DNA of 64,000 bases, from positions 10,658,256 through 10,722,255 of the forward strand of contig NZ_CP071793.1 in NCBI RefSeq assembly GCF_017498545.1. The letters run 5' to 3'. The DNA comes from Sulfidibacter corallicola. GTDB lineage: Bacteria; Acidobacteriota; Holophagae; Acanthopleuribacterales; Acanthopleuribacteraceae. The notes beneath the pieces were generated by a model. It saw only the letters and a list, made by a program, of their open reading frames with translations. It did not search any database and was not told where the DNA came from. The position numbers and the translations under genes are program-made. Each line of letters opens with the position of its first letter. Positions within the stretch are counted from its first letter, which is position 1. Positions 51,355-60,608 of this stretch are shown piece after piece.

Positions 51355-53862
51355 TTAGGCATTGAGGGTATTGAGCTGAGGTTTGGTTTTGGCGAGGATG
51401 ACGCGGACCAGGTCGTCGATGGTGGGGTACTCGAAAATCCATTTGGGCGGAATCGCGACGTCGAGCGCTTCTTCCAGGATGCGAATGAAATCGCTGCCGT
51501 TGATGGAGTTGAGACCGAAGTCGCTGAAGGAGCGGCCGGGACGAATCGACTCGGGATCGATTTGCAGGGCGTCCACCAGAATGCCCACGATGACCTCGCG
51601 AACGCGCGCGCCGTCGACGTGCCCCGAAGGTTCGGCCTCCTTGGCACGAGGCTCGGCCGTGGTGCCGGCTTCGGCATCGGCGGCCGGCGGCCGCGTCGCC
51701 TCCTCGGACGGCTTGGTCGACGGGACCGATGGGGATGCCGAAGAAACGGGCGCGATTTCGGGATCGGGTTCGGGGTGGCCGAGACCCAACTCGCGCACCA
51801 GTAGATGGACTTGATCATCGGAGAGCCGCTCGACGAATTCCCGCACGTGGTCCGCCGCATCGGCCGCGACGGAGCGCCGCGGGGACGGCGCGGCGCCGGA
51901 GGACGAAACGTCATCGCGTGAAGGTTGGGCGGGTCGTGGCTTGGCTTCGTCGAGCCCCTTGGGCCAACAAGGTTTCTTGGCGAACGGGTAACAGGGCAGG
52001 TGCAGGCGGCGCGGCGGTGCGTCCTGGTAGAGGCGTCGCCAGTCGAGGGGGATGCCGCGCGTCCACACTTCGGCCAGTTCGGCGAGCGCGCCCTGTTCGA
52101 GCCACTGGTTCAGGATCGCCGGGTTGTCGATTGTGTCTTCGCCGGGGGTGGTCTCGTTCTGGAAGACCCGATCGGAAGCCTCGCCCTCGCGCGGCAGGGT
52201 GCCTCGCCCGAACTGCTCGAGACGACCGATCAGCTCGGCGGCGTCGTCGACCAGAAAGGCGATGCGGACGTCCATGGGATCGCGGCCCACCTGAAGCGTA
52301 TAGGCCAGGTCCACGAGGTCGACGCCGCCGGCATCCAGCAGGAAGTAGTGCAGGTTCTTGGCGAGGTGCTTGAGCCGGGCCCCGTTGCGGGCCGAGAGCA
52401 CGACGAGCACGGTGCGGACCGGCTCAGGCCGTACCGAGCCGACGGGCCGGTATTCCTCGAAGAGCACGTGGGCGTTGTTGCCGCCCGAACCGTAGGCGTG
52501 CAGACCGGCCAGGCGCGGCGCGTCGCCGGCCGGCCAGGCTTCGGTGCGGCCCACCAGCCGGCAGGGTCGGTCTTCCAGGTCCAGATCGGGATTGGGCTCG
52601 TCGAAATCGGCGATCTGGTGCACGGCCCCGGTCTGGAAACTGCGCACGATCTTGAACAGCGCGCCCAGGGCCGAGGCGGCGTGCATGTGCCCCAGCATCG
52701 GTTTGAGCGTCGAGATGCGGCAGTTGCCGGGTTCCAGTTCGATCCCCTGGCGTCCCGCCAGGCGCGTCAGCGCGCGGTTGCAGGCCTGCCACTCGGCGAT
52801 GTCGGCGACCGGGTTGCCCATGCCCTGCGCCTCGATGTAGGTCACCCGGTCGGCCCGCACCCCCGCCTCGCGGTAGCAGCGCTCGATGAGGTCGGCATGG
52901 GCGGCCGGGTTCGGCGCGGCGATGGACATGCCGCCCTGACCGTTGTAATTGATGGCCGTGTGGCGGATCACCGCGTAGACCGCATCCCCGTCGGCCTCCG
53001 CCTCCGCCAGCGGCTTGAGCAGCACCGCCGCCACCCCTTCCGCACGCTGGTAGCCCGCGGCGTCGCGCCCGAACGAGGCCACCGTTTCGCGCGCACTCAA
53101 CTGCCCCATGCGCGACAGGCCCACGAACAGGTCCGGCCGCAGCAGCAGGTTGGCCGCACCCACCACCGCGTGACCGATCTCGCCGGCACGCAAGGCGCTC
53201 ACGGCGCGATGCAGCGCCACCGCCGCGCTGGAACACATGGTGTCGATGCACTCGCTGGGCCCCCGCCAATCGAAGAAATAGGAAATGCGGTTGGCCACCA
53301 TACCGGCCGCGTGCCCGAAATCGCGGCCGAGCTCGATGCCGGCGTCCTTCAGGAGCGCCACGTACTCGTTCTCCTCGACGCCCACGAAGACACCCACCGC
53401 CTCGCGCTTCAGCGAAAGCGGCGCATATCCGGCGTCCTCCAAGCAGTGGTAGACCGACATCAGCAACAACCGCTGGCGGGGGTCCATCAACTCGGCCTCA
53501 CCGGGCAGGATGTGGAAAAATTCCGGATCGAACCCGCGAATGTCGGGAATGAAACCGCCCCACCGCGTGCGGCTCTTGGCCGGATCGCCGCCATCGGGGT
53601 CGTACACCGCGCCCCAATCGAAACGGTTCTTGGGGATTTCCTCGATCAGGCGCGCGTCGCGATCCAACGCATCCCAGAACGACCGCACCGACATGCACTG
53701 GGGAAACAGGCCGGCCAGGCCCACGATGGCGATCGGTTCGGGATTGGCGCGGGCATCGTCGGTCGCCGCGCGGCGCCGCGGCGCCGGCGTCGGCTCGCGG
53801 TCGGGCAGGGCGCCCAGCATGGCCTCGGCCAGCCGTTGTCGTTTCTCTTCGACGGTACTCAT
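51355..53862 (-). CDS. non-elongating PKS module KS0-ACP (835 aa)
   Basis: A single short module. The ketosynthase (about 45-480) has Cys 210 (DTMCSS) and the second His 392 (LGHMH), but the first catalytic His is Gln 346 in EAQGMGNP. The domain should accept and transfer but not condense. The flanking subdomain (YTLQVGRDPM, then LPCYPF) follows, then a charged linker of about 170 residues, and an ACP with Ser 786 in GLNSI, where the usual Asp is Asn. A GGGAG ribosome site precedes the ATG, 10 nt after the monooxygenase stop. KS0-ACP modules beside flavin monooxygenases are the usual layout of oxidation modules in trans-AT PKSs, so this protein probably presents the acyl chain to the monooxygenase at 53873-54985. 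The partner assignment is inferred from position only. Confidence 0.93.
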   Translation of the reverse strand: MSTVEEKRQRLAEAMLGALPDREPTPAPRRRAATDDARANPEPIAIVGLAGLFPQCMSVRSFWDALDRDARLIEEIPKNRFDWGAVYDPDGGDPAKSRTRWGGFIPDIRGFDPEFFHILPGEAELMDPRQRLLLMSVYHCLEDAGYAPLSLKREAVGVFVGVEENEYVALLKDAGIELGRDFGHAAGMVANRISYFFDWRGPSECIDTMCSSAAVALHRAVSALRAGEIGHAVVGAANLLLRPDLFVGLSRMGQLSARETVASFGRDAAGYQRAEGVAAVLLKPLAEAEADGDAVYAVIRHTAINYNGQGGMSIAAPNPAAHADLIERCYREAGVRADRVTYIEAQGMGNPVADIAEWQACNRALTRLAGRQGIELEPGNCRISTLKPMLGHMHAASALGALFKIVRSFQTGAVHQIADFDEPNPDLDLEDRPCRLVGRTEAWPAGDAPRLAGLHAYGSGGNNAHVLFEEYRPVGSVRPEPVRTVLVVLSARNGARLKHLAKNLHYFLLDAGGVDLVDLAYTLQVGRDPMDVRIAFLVDDAAELIGRLEQFGRGTLPREGEASDRVFQNETTPGEDTIDNPAILNQWLEQGALAELAEVWTRGIPLDWRRLYQDAPPRRLHLPCYPFAKKPCWPKGLDEAKPRPAQPSRDDVSSSGAAPSPRRSVAADAADHVREFVERLSDDQVHLLVRELGLGHPEPDPEIAPVSSASPSVPSTKPSEEATRPPAADAEAGTTAEPRAKEAEPSGHVDGARVREVIVGILVDALQIDPESIRPGRSFSDFGLNSINGSDFIRILEEALDVAIPPKWIFEYPTIDDLVRVILAKTKPQLNTLNA

Positions 53863-53872
53863 GGGGTGCTCC

Positions 53873-54985
53873 CTAAACGTAACGAGAAATCAATTGCTTG
53901 AGGTAGGGGAAGGAGTCTTTCACGACGTCGTAATCGACGCCGAAGTCCATCACGCAGGCGATGTCGTTGACGCCGATCGCGCGGGCCTGCTCCACCACCT
54001 CTCTCGCCTGCTCCGGCGGCCCGAAAATCGCCGAGGTGCGGAAGTAGCGCTGATAGGCGTATTCCAGCATCTTGGCCTTCTCGGCCTCGCCCACCTCGCC
54101 GGCGCCCTTCAACTTGGCCAGCCCGGCGTTGACGTGGGCTTCCAACGCGCTCTTGATGTAGGACTTGAACGGTTTCTCCACGACCCACTGGACGGTGTCC
54201 AGGTCCTTGTGCACCAGGGTGTGCAGCATCAGCGACACGGTGCCCTTGGCGGGATCCAGGCCGGCGTCGCGGCGACCTTGGCGATAGCGCTCGATCTTCT
54301 TGCCCATCGCCTCGAAATTCTGGCTGTAGAGCATCGTGAACACGTTGTAGCCCTGCTCGCCGGCGAAGGTGAAGGCGGCATCGCTGGACGCCGCCAGCAG
54401 CCACACGTTCAGTTCCGGTTGAAGCGGGCGCGGGAAGATGCGAATCGGGTAATCCTTGCCCTCGGGGCCCGGGAAGGACAGCGTCTCGCCGCGCCACAGG
54501 CGGCGCACCTGCTCGATGCGCTCGCTGGTGATGGCGCGGCGATCATCGAAGGTGTCCGGCGAATAGATGAAATCGGCCTGGTTCCAACCGGAACCGAAGC
54601 CCAGGTCGACCCGCCCGCCGGAGAGAATGTCGTTGATGGCCCACCACTCGACGACCTCGGCCGGGTGGTGCAGCGGCAACGAGATGCCGGCCGTGCGAAA
54701 GCGTACCCGCTCGGTCTGCGGGATCAGGTGGGCGGCGACGACCGCGGAGTTGGCGAAGATCGACCCGAACTCGTAGAAGTGGCGCTCGGGGATGTAGACG
54801 GCTTCGAACCCCTCGCGATCGGCGAAGAGCGTCAGGTCGCGCATGAAGCCGTACTTCTCGGCATCGGTGACGTCGGTGCGCACGTCGGAAAAGAACAGGA
54901 AACTGAAGGTCAGATCCTGGGCGACGACGTGGGTCGTGTCGGTTTCGGTTTGGAACCCCAAAAGTTGTTCAACGGTGGCGGACAT
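53873..54985 (-). CDS. luciferase-like FMN-dependent monooxygenase (370 aa)
   Basis: A free-standing bacterial luciferase-like (LLM) TIM-barrel enzyme of the subfamily found inside natural-product assembly lines. Visible landmarks are FSFLFFSDV at the N-terminus, PERHFYEFGS, the LPLHHPAEVVEWW and GGRVDLGFGSGWN segments, and LMLHTLVHKD, at full family length. Such enzymes use reduced flavin and O2; in trans-AT systems they are proposed to hydroxylate the alpha position of, or otherwise oxidise, carrier-bound intermediates. The start is the ATG eight bases after the upstream stop; AGGAAG overlapping that TAG is the ribosome site. A longer in-frame extension to 55081 would run back through the upstream gene and is not likely. 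Its place between an ACP-ending PKS and a KS0-ACP protein suggests it acts in trans on that module. Substrate and exact reaction are inferred. Confidence 0.92.
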   Translation of the reverse strand: MSATVEQLLGFQTETDTTHVVAQDLTFSFLFFSDVRTDVTDAEKYGFMRDLTLFADREGFEAVYIPERHFYEFGSIFANSAVVAAHLIPQTERVRFRTAGISLPLHHPAEVVEWWAINDILSGGRVDLGFGSGWNQADFIYSPDTFDDRRAITSERIEQVRRLWRGETLSFPGPEGKDYPIRIFPRPLQPELNVWLLAASSDAAFTFAGEQGYNVFTMLYSQNFEAMGKKIERYRQGRRDAGLDPAKGTVSLMLHTLVHKDLDTVQWVVEKPFKSYIKSALEAHVNAGLAKLKGAGEVGEAEKAKMLEYAYQRYFRTSAIFGPPEQAREVVEQARAIGVNDIACVMDFGVDYDVVKDSFPYLKQLISRYV

Positions 54986-54993
54986 GGCGCTTC

Positions 54994-57900
54994 CTATCGT
55001 GTGGCCTGGTGTTTGACGAGGTGTTGGGACAGGGTTTCGACGGTGGAGAACTCCAGCAGCCATTGGGGCTGGACCTCGCATTTGAGCTTCTTCTCGAGCC
55101 GGGTGGAGAACTGCATCCCGGAGATGGAATCCAGGCCGTAGTTCTGGAAGGACTGGCGTTCGTCGACCTGGCTGAGCTTGAGCACTTCGGACAGGGTTTC
55201 GCGAATGACCCGCATGGTGCCGGCCACGTCGTCGGGATCCGGCTCGGCGGTGGCGGTGGCCGGCCGGGCCGTGGACGTTTCGCGCACCGGGGCGGTCTCT
55301 CGAGACGGGGTGCGGGTCTGGCCCCCGCCCGTGGTGGCGTCACCCGCGATCGGGCCTGCTTGGGGAGACGATCCCACCGCGGGTCGTTCCGGGACCGTTC
55401 GGGCCGTTTCCGATGTGGCCGGCTCGGTTTCGGCTTGGCGACGCTCGACGACGCGATCCTCGGCAGGTGCCGGCCGATCGGGGAAGAACACGGCGTGCAG
55501 TCGCTCGATCCATTGCGGCTCGAGCGCTTCCAGTTCCTCGACCGTCAGGACGTCGTTCAGCTCCTCGATCCGAGGAGCTCGACCGTCGGCGACGTCGCGC
55601 TCCCATCGCGCCAGCCGGGCCTCCAGACGCGACACCGCGGCCGAGGACGCCACCGCGTCGTAACCCAGCAAACCCATGCCGCGCGCGACCTTTTCCAGAT
55701 CGGTTACCGCGACCAAACCCAAGACACCGCCGTCGAATCGGGCCGCGGCATCCATCACGGGGAAGGCATCCTCGATGCGGATCAGGTCGAGACCCAGGCC
55801 GCGCATGTGGGCGTCGCGACCCTCGGGCATGTAGCGGTCGACCGTCCAGGCACCCCAGCATTGGGAGACCGTGGTGCCGGAACGCAGGCCCTTGTCGCGC
55901 AGCCGGTTGCGGTGGACGGCAAAGGCGTTTTGGAAGGCCGTGGCATAGCCGTAGTCACAGGAGCCGCGCGTGCCGTAGGCGCCCACCGACGAAAAGGCCA
56001 GGAAAAAGTCGAGCGGCTCGTCCGCGGTCGCTTCGTCCAGCAGCAGGGTGCCGCGCATCTTGGCCTGAACGACGCGGTGGATGGATTCGGGCTGCTTGGC
56101 GATGATCGGCCCGTCCTCCACCAGGCGAGCCAAATGGATCACGCCGTGGATGGCGCCCATCGCCGCTTTGGCGGCGGTGACGGCCTGCGTCAGGGCCTCG
56201 CGGTCGCTCACGTCCACCGCGAGGTAGTGGACCGTCGCGCCCAAGTCTTCCAGCTCGCGGCAAGTTTCGGCTCTCGCTTCGTCCAGTTCGCCGCGCGACA
56301 AGATGATCAAGTTGGCCTGGCAGTGACGGGCCAGTTCGCGGCACAACAGCGCTCCCACCGGGCCCAGGCCACCGCTCACGAGGTAGGTTCCGCGACGGCG
56401 CAGGTTCGATCGCGCACCCAATTCCAGTTCGGCGGGTGCGAGACGCACCGTGCGGGTCTGCCCCTCCTCGACACGAACGTGACACATCGCGCCGGCTTCC
56501 GGTTCGAGTTCGCTATCGGCAAGCCACTCGCGCAGAAGGAGTTGATGGGCATTTGGGCGCGCCTCGCGGTCGTAGTGGCCCACGAGCGTCCAGTGATGTT
56601 TCGGGTTCTCCTTCATGGCCGACATCATGAAGCCGGACAACGCCTCGCAATCGAGACGGGGTCGTTCCCGCGATCCGCCGTAGAGGTAGAGCAGCCGAAT
56701 CGGCTGGGCCCATGCCTCCTGCATCAGTAGTTGGCTGACGCGAAACACGTCCAGCAATCGCGCTTCGTCCGCTGGTGCCACATCCCGGTCGGCGGTCACT
56801 GGTCCCAGGATCAGGACCGCGTCGGGTAGGTCGCGCAGGTCGTGGGCCGCCAGTTCGGCCAGATGGCGCACTTGGAGATCGAGGCCAAGCGTCAAGCCGA
56901 CGGCCTGGGCCATGCGATCGAGCAAACCGCGCAGGGCGGCGGCCGCCGCCTCGTCGTCATGGAGGATCAGCACGCGGCGGCCATCGTAACGCCGCAGGGC
57001 GGCCGCCCAGTCGATGCTCTCGGGATAGGTGCGCGGCAGCCATCGCTCTTCGAAGAAAAGCCATTGGGTCGATCCCGCGCTAGACCGCTCGATTCGCGCC
57101 GCGGAACCGGGCGCCGCCACGTCCGCGAACGGCGGGATCGAGGGCGTGACGTAACGCGCTTCGGCGGGTGCGGGATGGGCGGGTTGGGGCACCCAGTATC
57201 GGTCGCGGGCGAAGGGGTAGGTGGGCAGGCTCACGCGCCGGGGTTTCGAATCGCCGTAGAGTCCGGCCCAGTCGAAGACGAGACCTTCGATCCAGAGTTC
57301 GAGCAGCGGCGCCAAGTCGCCCCGTTCGAGACCTTCCTCGATGCTGGCCTTCTGCGCGGCGTCGGCCTCGAACAGGGCCAAGCTGCCGTTCTCGCGTTTG
57401 ACCGCGCCGAAGCGGTAGGCCTCATCGCCGGCTTCGGCATCGACGCCACGCGCCACGAAGGCTTCGAGCGCCGCGGCGAGCTCGTCCAGATCACGGACCG
57501 CCACCCCGAAGCGAAGGTCCATCGCCTCGCGACCCACCTGAAGGGTGTAGGCCACATCGCGCAGGGTCGGCGGGTCACCTTCGATTTGAATCTCTTCCTG
57601 GCCCGCGCCGGCGGCGGCCCCGATCCGGGCCAAGGGTTCCAGTGCCAAAACCTCGTGGGCCTCGATCTCGATGCCGAGCCGTTCGGAAAGGAGCCGGCGG
57701 AACTCGGATTGCTGGACCGGGTCCAGCCCGAAGTCGGCCAGCGGAACCTGGGGATCGATGTCGCCCGGGTCGACGCCGAGCACCTCGCCGAGCAGGATGG
57801 CCAGATCGTCGACATCGGCGCTGGGGGCCTGGTCGCGAACCTCCGTCTTCAGGAAGGCCAGCAGGTTGGCGGCCGACGCCAGCAGGCCGCGCGCGTCCTT

Positions 57901-60591
57901 GGCCGAAAGCACCACCAGGGCCGCCTCGTTCGCGGCCCCGACCTGCGACGGCAACGACGGGCGCGCCGGTCTCCGGTACTCTTCCAGGATCACGTGGGCA
58001 TTGGCGCCGCCGGCACCGAAGGAACTGATCGCCGCGCGCCGCGGGCTAGGTTGCGGTGCATCGGCCGATCCGGGTTCGGGTGCCGCCCAGGGTCGGGTTT
58101 CCTGTTGCACGACGAAGGGTGAGTTCTCGAAATCGATGTAGGGGTTGAGATCGCGGGAATGGAGCGAGGGCACCAGGGTGCGGTGGTGCAACTGCAGCAC
58201 GACCTTGCTGAGCCCGCTGATGCCCGCGGCGGCCTCGGCGTGGCCGATGTTCGATTTGACCGAACCGATGGCGCAAAACCCGCGATCGGCCGTATGCCGC
58301 CGAAAGGCCTTGACCAAACCCTGGATTTCGATCGGATCGCCCAAGGAGGTGCCGGTCCCGTGCGCTTCGACGTAGCTGATGGTGCGCGGGTCGATGCCGG
58401 TCTTGGCCAGGCAGGCCGAGACCATTTCCGCCTGGGCCACCGGGCTGGGCACCGAGATCCCGCTGACGGTGCCTACGTGGTTGACGGTGCTGCCCTTGAT
58501 GACGGCGTAGATGTGGTCGCCGTCGGCCTCGGCCCGGGCGAGCGGCTTGAGCAGCACGGCGCCCACACCCTCGGCGGGCACGTAGCCGTCGCCGCCGGCG
58601 CCGAAGGTGCGGCAGCGGCCGTCGCTGGCGTGCATGTCGGCGGTGCCGTAGGCCACGTACTTGGTCGGGTGCAGCGAAAGGTTGACGCCGCCGGCCAGGG
58701 CCACCTCGGCCTCGCCGGTGCGCAGGCTCTCCAGCGCCAGGTGCAGTGCCGTCAGCGACGAACTGCAGACCGTGTCGATCGCCATGCTGGGCCCGTGAAA
58801 GTTGAAGGTGTAGGAGACGCGATTGGCGATCTGGGCGTAGTTCAGTGACAGCGGGAAGACGTTGTCACCGGCGATGGCGTCCAGGCCCACCAGGCTGTAG
58901 TCCTTGTGCATGCAGCCCACGTAGACGCCTACGTGACGGCGCCGCGCCGCGCCGTGCGACGCCACCAGGTTGGCCGGCGTGTAGCCCGCGTCCTCGATCG
59001 CCTCCCAACAGGTTTGCAGGAACAGCCGCTCCTGGGGGTCGATGATCTCGGCATGGCTCGGCGCCATGTTGAAAAACAGCGGGTCGAACTTGTCGATGTC
59101 TTCCAGGAACCCGCCCCAGCGGCACATCGGCTTGCCGGAAGGCGACTTGATCGCCATCAACCGGCGCCAGTCCCAGCGATCGGCCGGGATCTCCTCGATA
59201 CAATCCAAGCCGGCCACCAGGTTGCGCCAGAACGCGCGGATGTCGCGGGCCTTGGGATAGCGGCCGGCCAGCCCGATCACCGCCACGTCGCCGGTGGCGG
59301 TATGGTCTCCCGGCGGCGGGGCGACGATTTCCGCGGCGGCCGGCGGGCGTGAGGCCACTTCCCCGCCCTGCTCGGCTTGCTCGGCGCGCCCGCCGAATCG
59401 TTCGCCATGGTGCTCGGCCAGGAAGGCCGCCAATTCGGCGACGTTGGTGTACTCGAACAGCAGGATCGGCGAAAGCTCGCTCTGCAGGTCATCGCTCAGC
59501 CGCGAGACGATGTGGAGCAGCCGCGAGGAGTCCAGGCCCATCTGGTAGTAGCCGATGGCGGGGTCGATGGCGTCCGGCGCCCGCCCGAGCCGTTCCGCCA
59601 ACACCTCCTGCAGGTAGCGTTCGGCCCGTTTGACGGCATCTCGCCCCGCTTGGGACGGGCGCTCGGCCGGCGCGGTTTCGTCGGCATCCAGTGTCGCGGA
59701 CTCGGCCACGACGGTCGCTTCGGCCGGCTCGGAATCGTACGCCTCGGCTTTGCGGCCCGGATTGATCAGGCCCGGCTCGCGCACCAGCTTGTTGACGAAG
59801 TGACGCAGCTCGGCGATTTTGCGGCCGGAAGGGTCGAAGAACTCCCAACTTTGCGTCATCAGTTCCTTTTCGAGGCGAATCGCGTCGCGATCGATGGTGG
59901 TCAGGCACCTGCGCCGAATCGGTTCGGCTACCGCGAAGGATTGGAAGAACAGCGGCAGGAACAGGCGCTCCTCGCCGCCCAGCAGCGGGAAGAACAGGGC
60001 CGCGGAGCCCACCCCCGAGGCGTCGATCAGGGTCGGGTGCAGGCAGAAGGCTTCGGCATCGGCAAGCCCCTCGGGCCCCAGGCCCAGGTCCAGCAGCAAG
60101 CCGCTTTCGGCCTCGTAGATGGTGCCGTCGGCGACCATCATGCCGCTGTGGACCAGCTCCAGCTCGCGCGAGCGTTCGTAGATGCGATTCAATGGGCGAA
60201 CGGAGCTGGCCGTGGCCTTCAGCGACTCGATGTCGATCGTCTTGTCGAAGGTGGTCGGTTCGCGCCGCACCATTTCGGCCGTCACGTAGGTGCGCACGTC
60301 CGCCGCGAGCAGGCCGGCGCGCCGGGCACGACCCGTCACCCGCAGTTCCCAGCAATCGGGCCGCTTGGCCGAGCAGCGCACGTCCACCAGGATGGCGGCA
60401 TCCGCATCGACGGTGAGCGGGTTGTGGAGCGAAAGGTGGCGCAGCTCCAGTTCGGCCAGCTCGAACCCGCGCTCCAGGAAGATCTGGAACAGCAGGTCGA
60501 TGTACGCCATCCCTGGCAGCAGGGCCGTTCCGTAGACCTTGTGGTTCTGGAAGACCGGATGATCGTGTGTGAATAAGAATTGGGTGTTCAT
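54994..60591 (-). CDS. trans-AT PKS: DH-ACP-KS-KR-ACP (1865 aa)
   Basis: The protein starts directly in a dehydratase: His 17 in HKVYGTALLP (a perfect HxxxGxxxxP) and Asp 190 in HPTLID. Then come an ACP (Ser 355, GLDSS), a ketosynthase (about 435-830; Cys 609, His 744, His 784, all present), an ACP-like fold without the serine (Pro 958), and the KS flanking subdomain ending at LPTYPF. A KR follows (GGLGPVG near 1403, Tyr 1547), then a terminal ACP (Ser 1822). The KR carries Thr 1551 where the catalytic Asn normally sits, so its activity is uncertain. I chose the start at 60591 because a GAAGG-type ribosome site sits six bases upstream; ATG 60612, overlapping the upstream stop, would add seven residues. 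Predicted role: dehydrate the chain handed over by the upstream KS0, then one extension with possible ketoreduction. Confidence 0.93.
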   Translation of the reverse strand: MNTQFLFTHDHPVFQNHKVYGTALLPGMAYIDLLFQIFLERGFELAELELRHLSLHNPLTVDADAAILVDVRCSAKRPDCWELRVTGRARRAGLLAADVRTYVTAEMVRREPTTFDKTIDIESLKATASSVRPLNRIYERSRELELVHSGMMVADGTIYEAESGLLLDLGLGPEGLADAEAFCLHPTLIDASGVGSAALFFPLLGGEERLFLPLFFQSFAVAEPIRRRCLTTIDRDAIRLEKELMTQSWEFFDPSGRKIAELRHFVNKLVREPGLINPGRKAEAYDSEPAEATVVAESATLDADETAPAERPSQAGRDAVKRAERYLQEVLAERLGRAPDAIDPAIGYYQMGLDSSRLLHIVSRLSDDLQSELSPILLFEYTNVAELAAFLAEHHGERFGGRAEQAEQGGEVASRPPAAAEIVAPPPGDHTATGDVAVIGLAGRYPKARDIRAFWRNLVAGLDCIEEIPADRWDWRRLMAIKSPSGKPMCRWGGFLEDIDKFDPLFFNMAPSHAEIIDPQERLFLQTCWEAIEDAGYTPANLVASHGAARRRHVGVYVGCMHKDYSLVGLDAIAGDNVFPLSLNYAQIANRVSYTFNFHGPSMAIDTVCSSSLTALHLALESLRTGEAEVALAGGVNLSLHPTKYVAYGTADMHASDGRCRTFGAGGDGYVPAEGVGAVLLKPLARAEADGDHIYAVIKGSTVNHVGTVSGISVPSPVAQAEMVSACLAKTGIDPRTISYVEAHGTGTSLGDPIEIQGLVKAFRRHTADRGFCAIGSVKSNIGHAEAAAGISGLSKVVLQLHHRTLVPSLHSRDLNPYIDFENSPFVVQQETRPWAAPEPGSADAPQPSPRRAAISSFGAGGANAHVILEEYRRPARPSLPSQVGAANEAALVVLSAKDARGLLASAANLLAFLKTEVRDQAPSADVDDLAILLGEVLGVDPGDIDPQVPLADFGLDPVQQSEFRRLLSERLGIEIEAHEVLALEPLARIGAAAGAGQEEIQIEGDPPTLRDVAYTLQVGREAMDLRFGVAVRDLDELAAALEAFVARGVDAEAGDEAYRFGAVKRENGSLALFEADAAQKASIEEGLERGDLAPLLELWIEGLVFDWAGLYGDSKPRRVSLPTYPFARDRYWVPQPAHPAPAEARYVTPSIPPFADVAAPGSAARIERSSAGSTQWLFFEERWLPRTYPESIDWAAALRRYDGRRVLILHDDEAAAAALRGLLDRMAQAVGLTLGLDLQVRHLAELAAHDLRDLPDAVLILGPVTADRDVAPADEARLLDVFRVSQLLMQEAWAQPIRLLYLYGGSRERPRLDCEALSGFMMSAMKENPKHHWTLVGHYDREARPNAHQLLLREWLADSELEPEAGAMCHVRVEEGQTRTVRLAPAELELGARSNLRRRGTYLVSGGLGPVGALLCRELARHCQANLIILSRGELDEARAETCRELEDLGATVHYLAVDVSDREALTQAVTAAKAAMGAIHGVIHLARLVEDGPIIAKQPESIHRVVQAKMRGTLLLDEATADEPLDFFLAFSSVGAYGTRGSCDYGYATAFQNAFAVHRNRLRDKGLRSGTTVSQCWGAWTVDRYMPEGRDAHMRGLGLDLIRIEDAFPVMDAAARFDGGVLGLVAVTDLEKVARGMGLLGYDAVASSAAVSRLEARLARWERDVADGRAPRIEELNDVLTVEELEALEPQWIERLHAVFFPDRPAPAEDRVVERRQAETEPATSETARTVPERPAVGSSPQAGPIAGDATTGGGQTRTPSRETAPVRETSTARPATATAEPDPDDVAGTMRVIRETLSEVLKLSQVDERQSFQNYGLDSISGMQFSTRLEKKLKCEVQPQWLLEFSTVETLSQHLVKHQATR

Positions 60592-60604
60592 CGCTTCACC
60601 TTCG
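60592..60604 (-). promoter_or_regulatory. ribosome-binding site deciding the start of the DH-ACP-KS-KR-ACP gene
   Basis: On the minus strand GAAGGTGA precedes ATG 60591 at standard spacing, whereas ATG 60612 overlaps the preceding stop (ATGA) without a clear site of its own. Translational coupling is likely in either case. Confidence 0.6.
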
Positions 60605-60608
60605 TGCT

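Noticed and set aside
54986..55081. Longer start for the monooxygenase (ATG 55081)
   Set aside because: It would overlap the terminal ACP of the upstream gene. ATG 54985 has a good ribosome site and family-typical N-terminus.
56375..56405. Possible further GTAGGTT element (also near 25605 and 58045)
   Set aside because: The GTAGGTT or TAGGTT string is present, but no complementary 8-bp stem or GCY loop follows; chance match in coding sequence.
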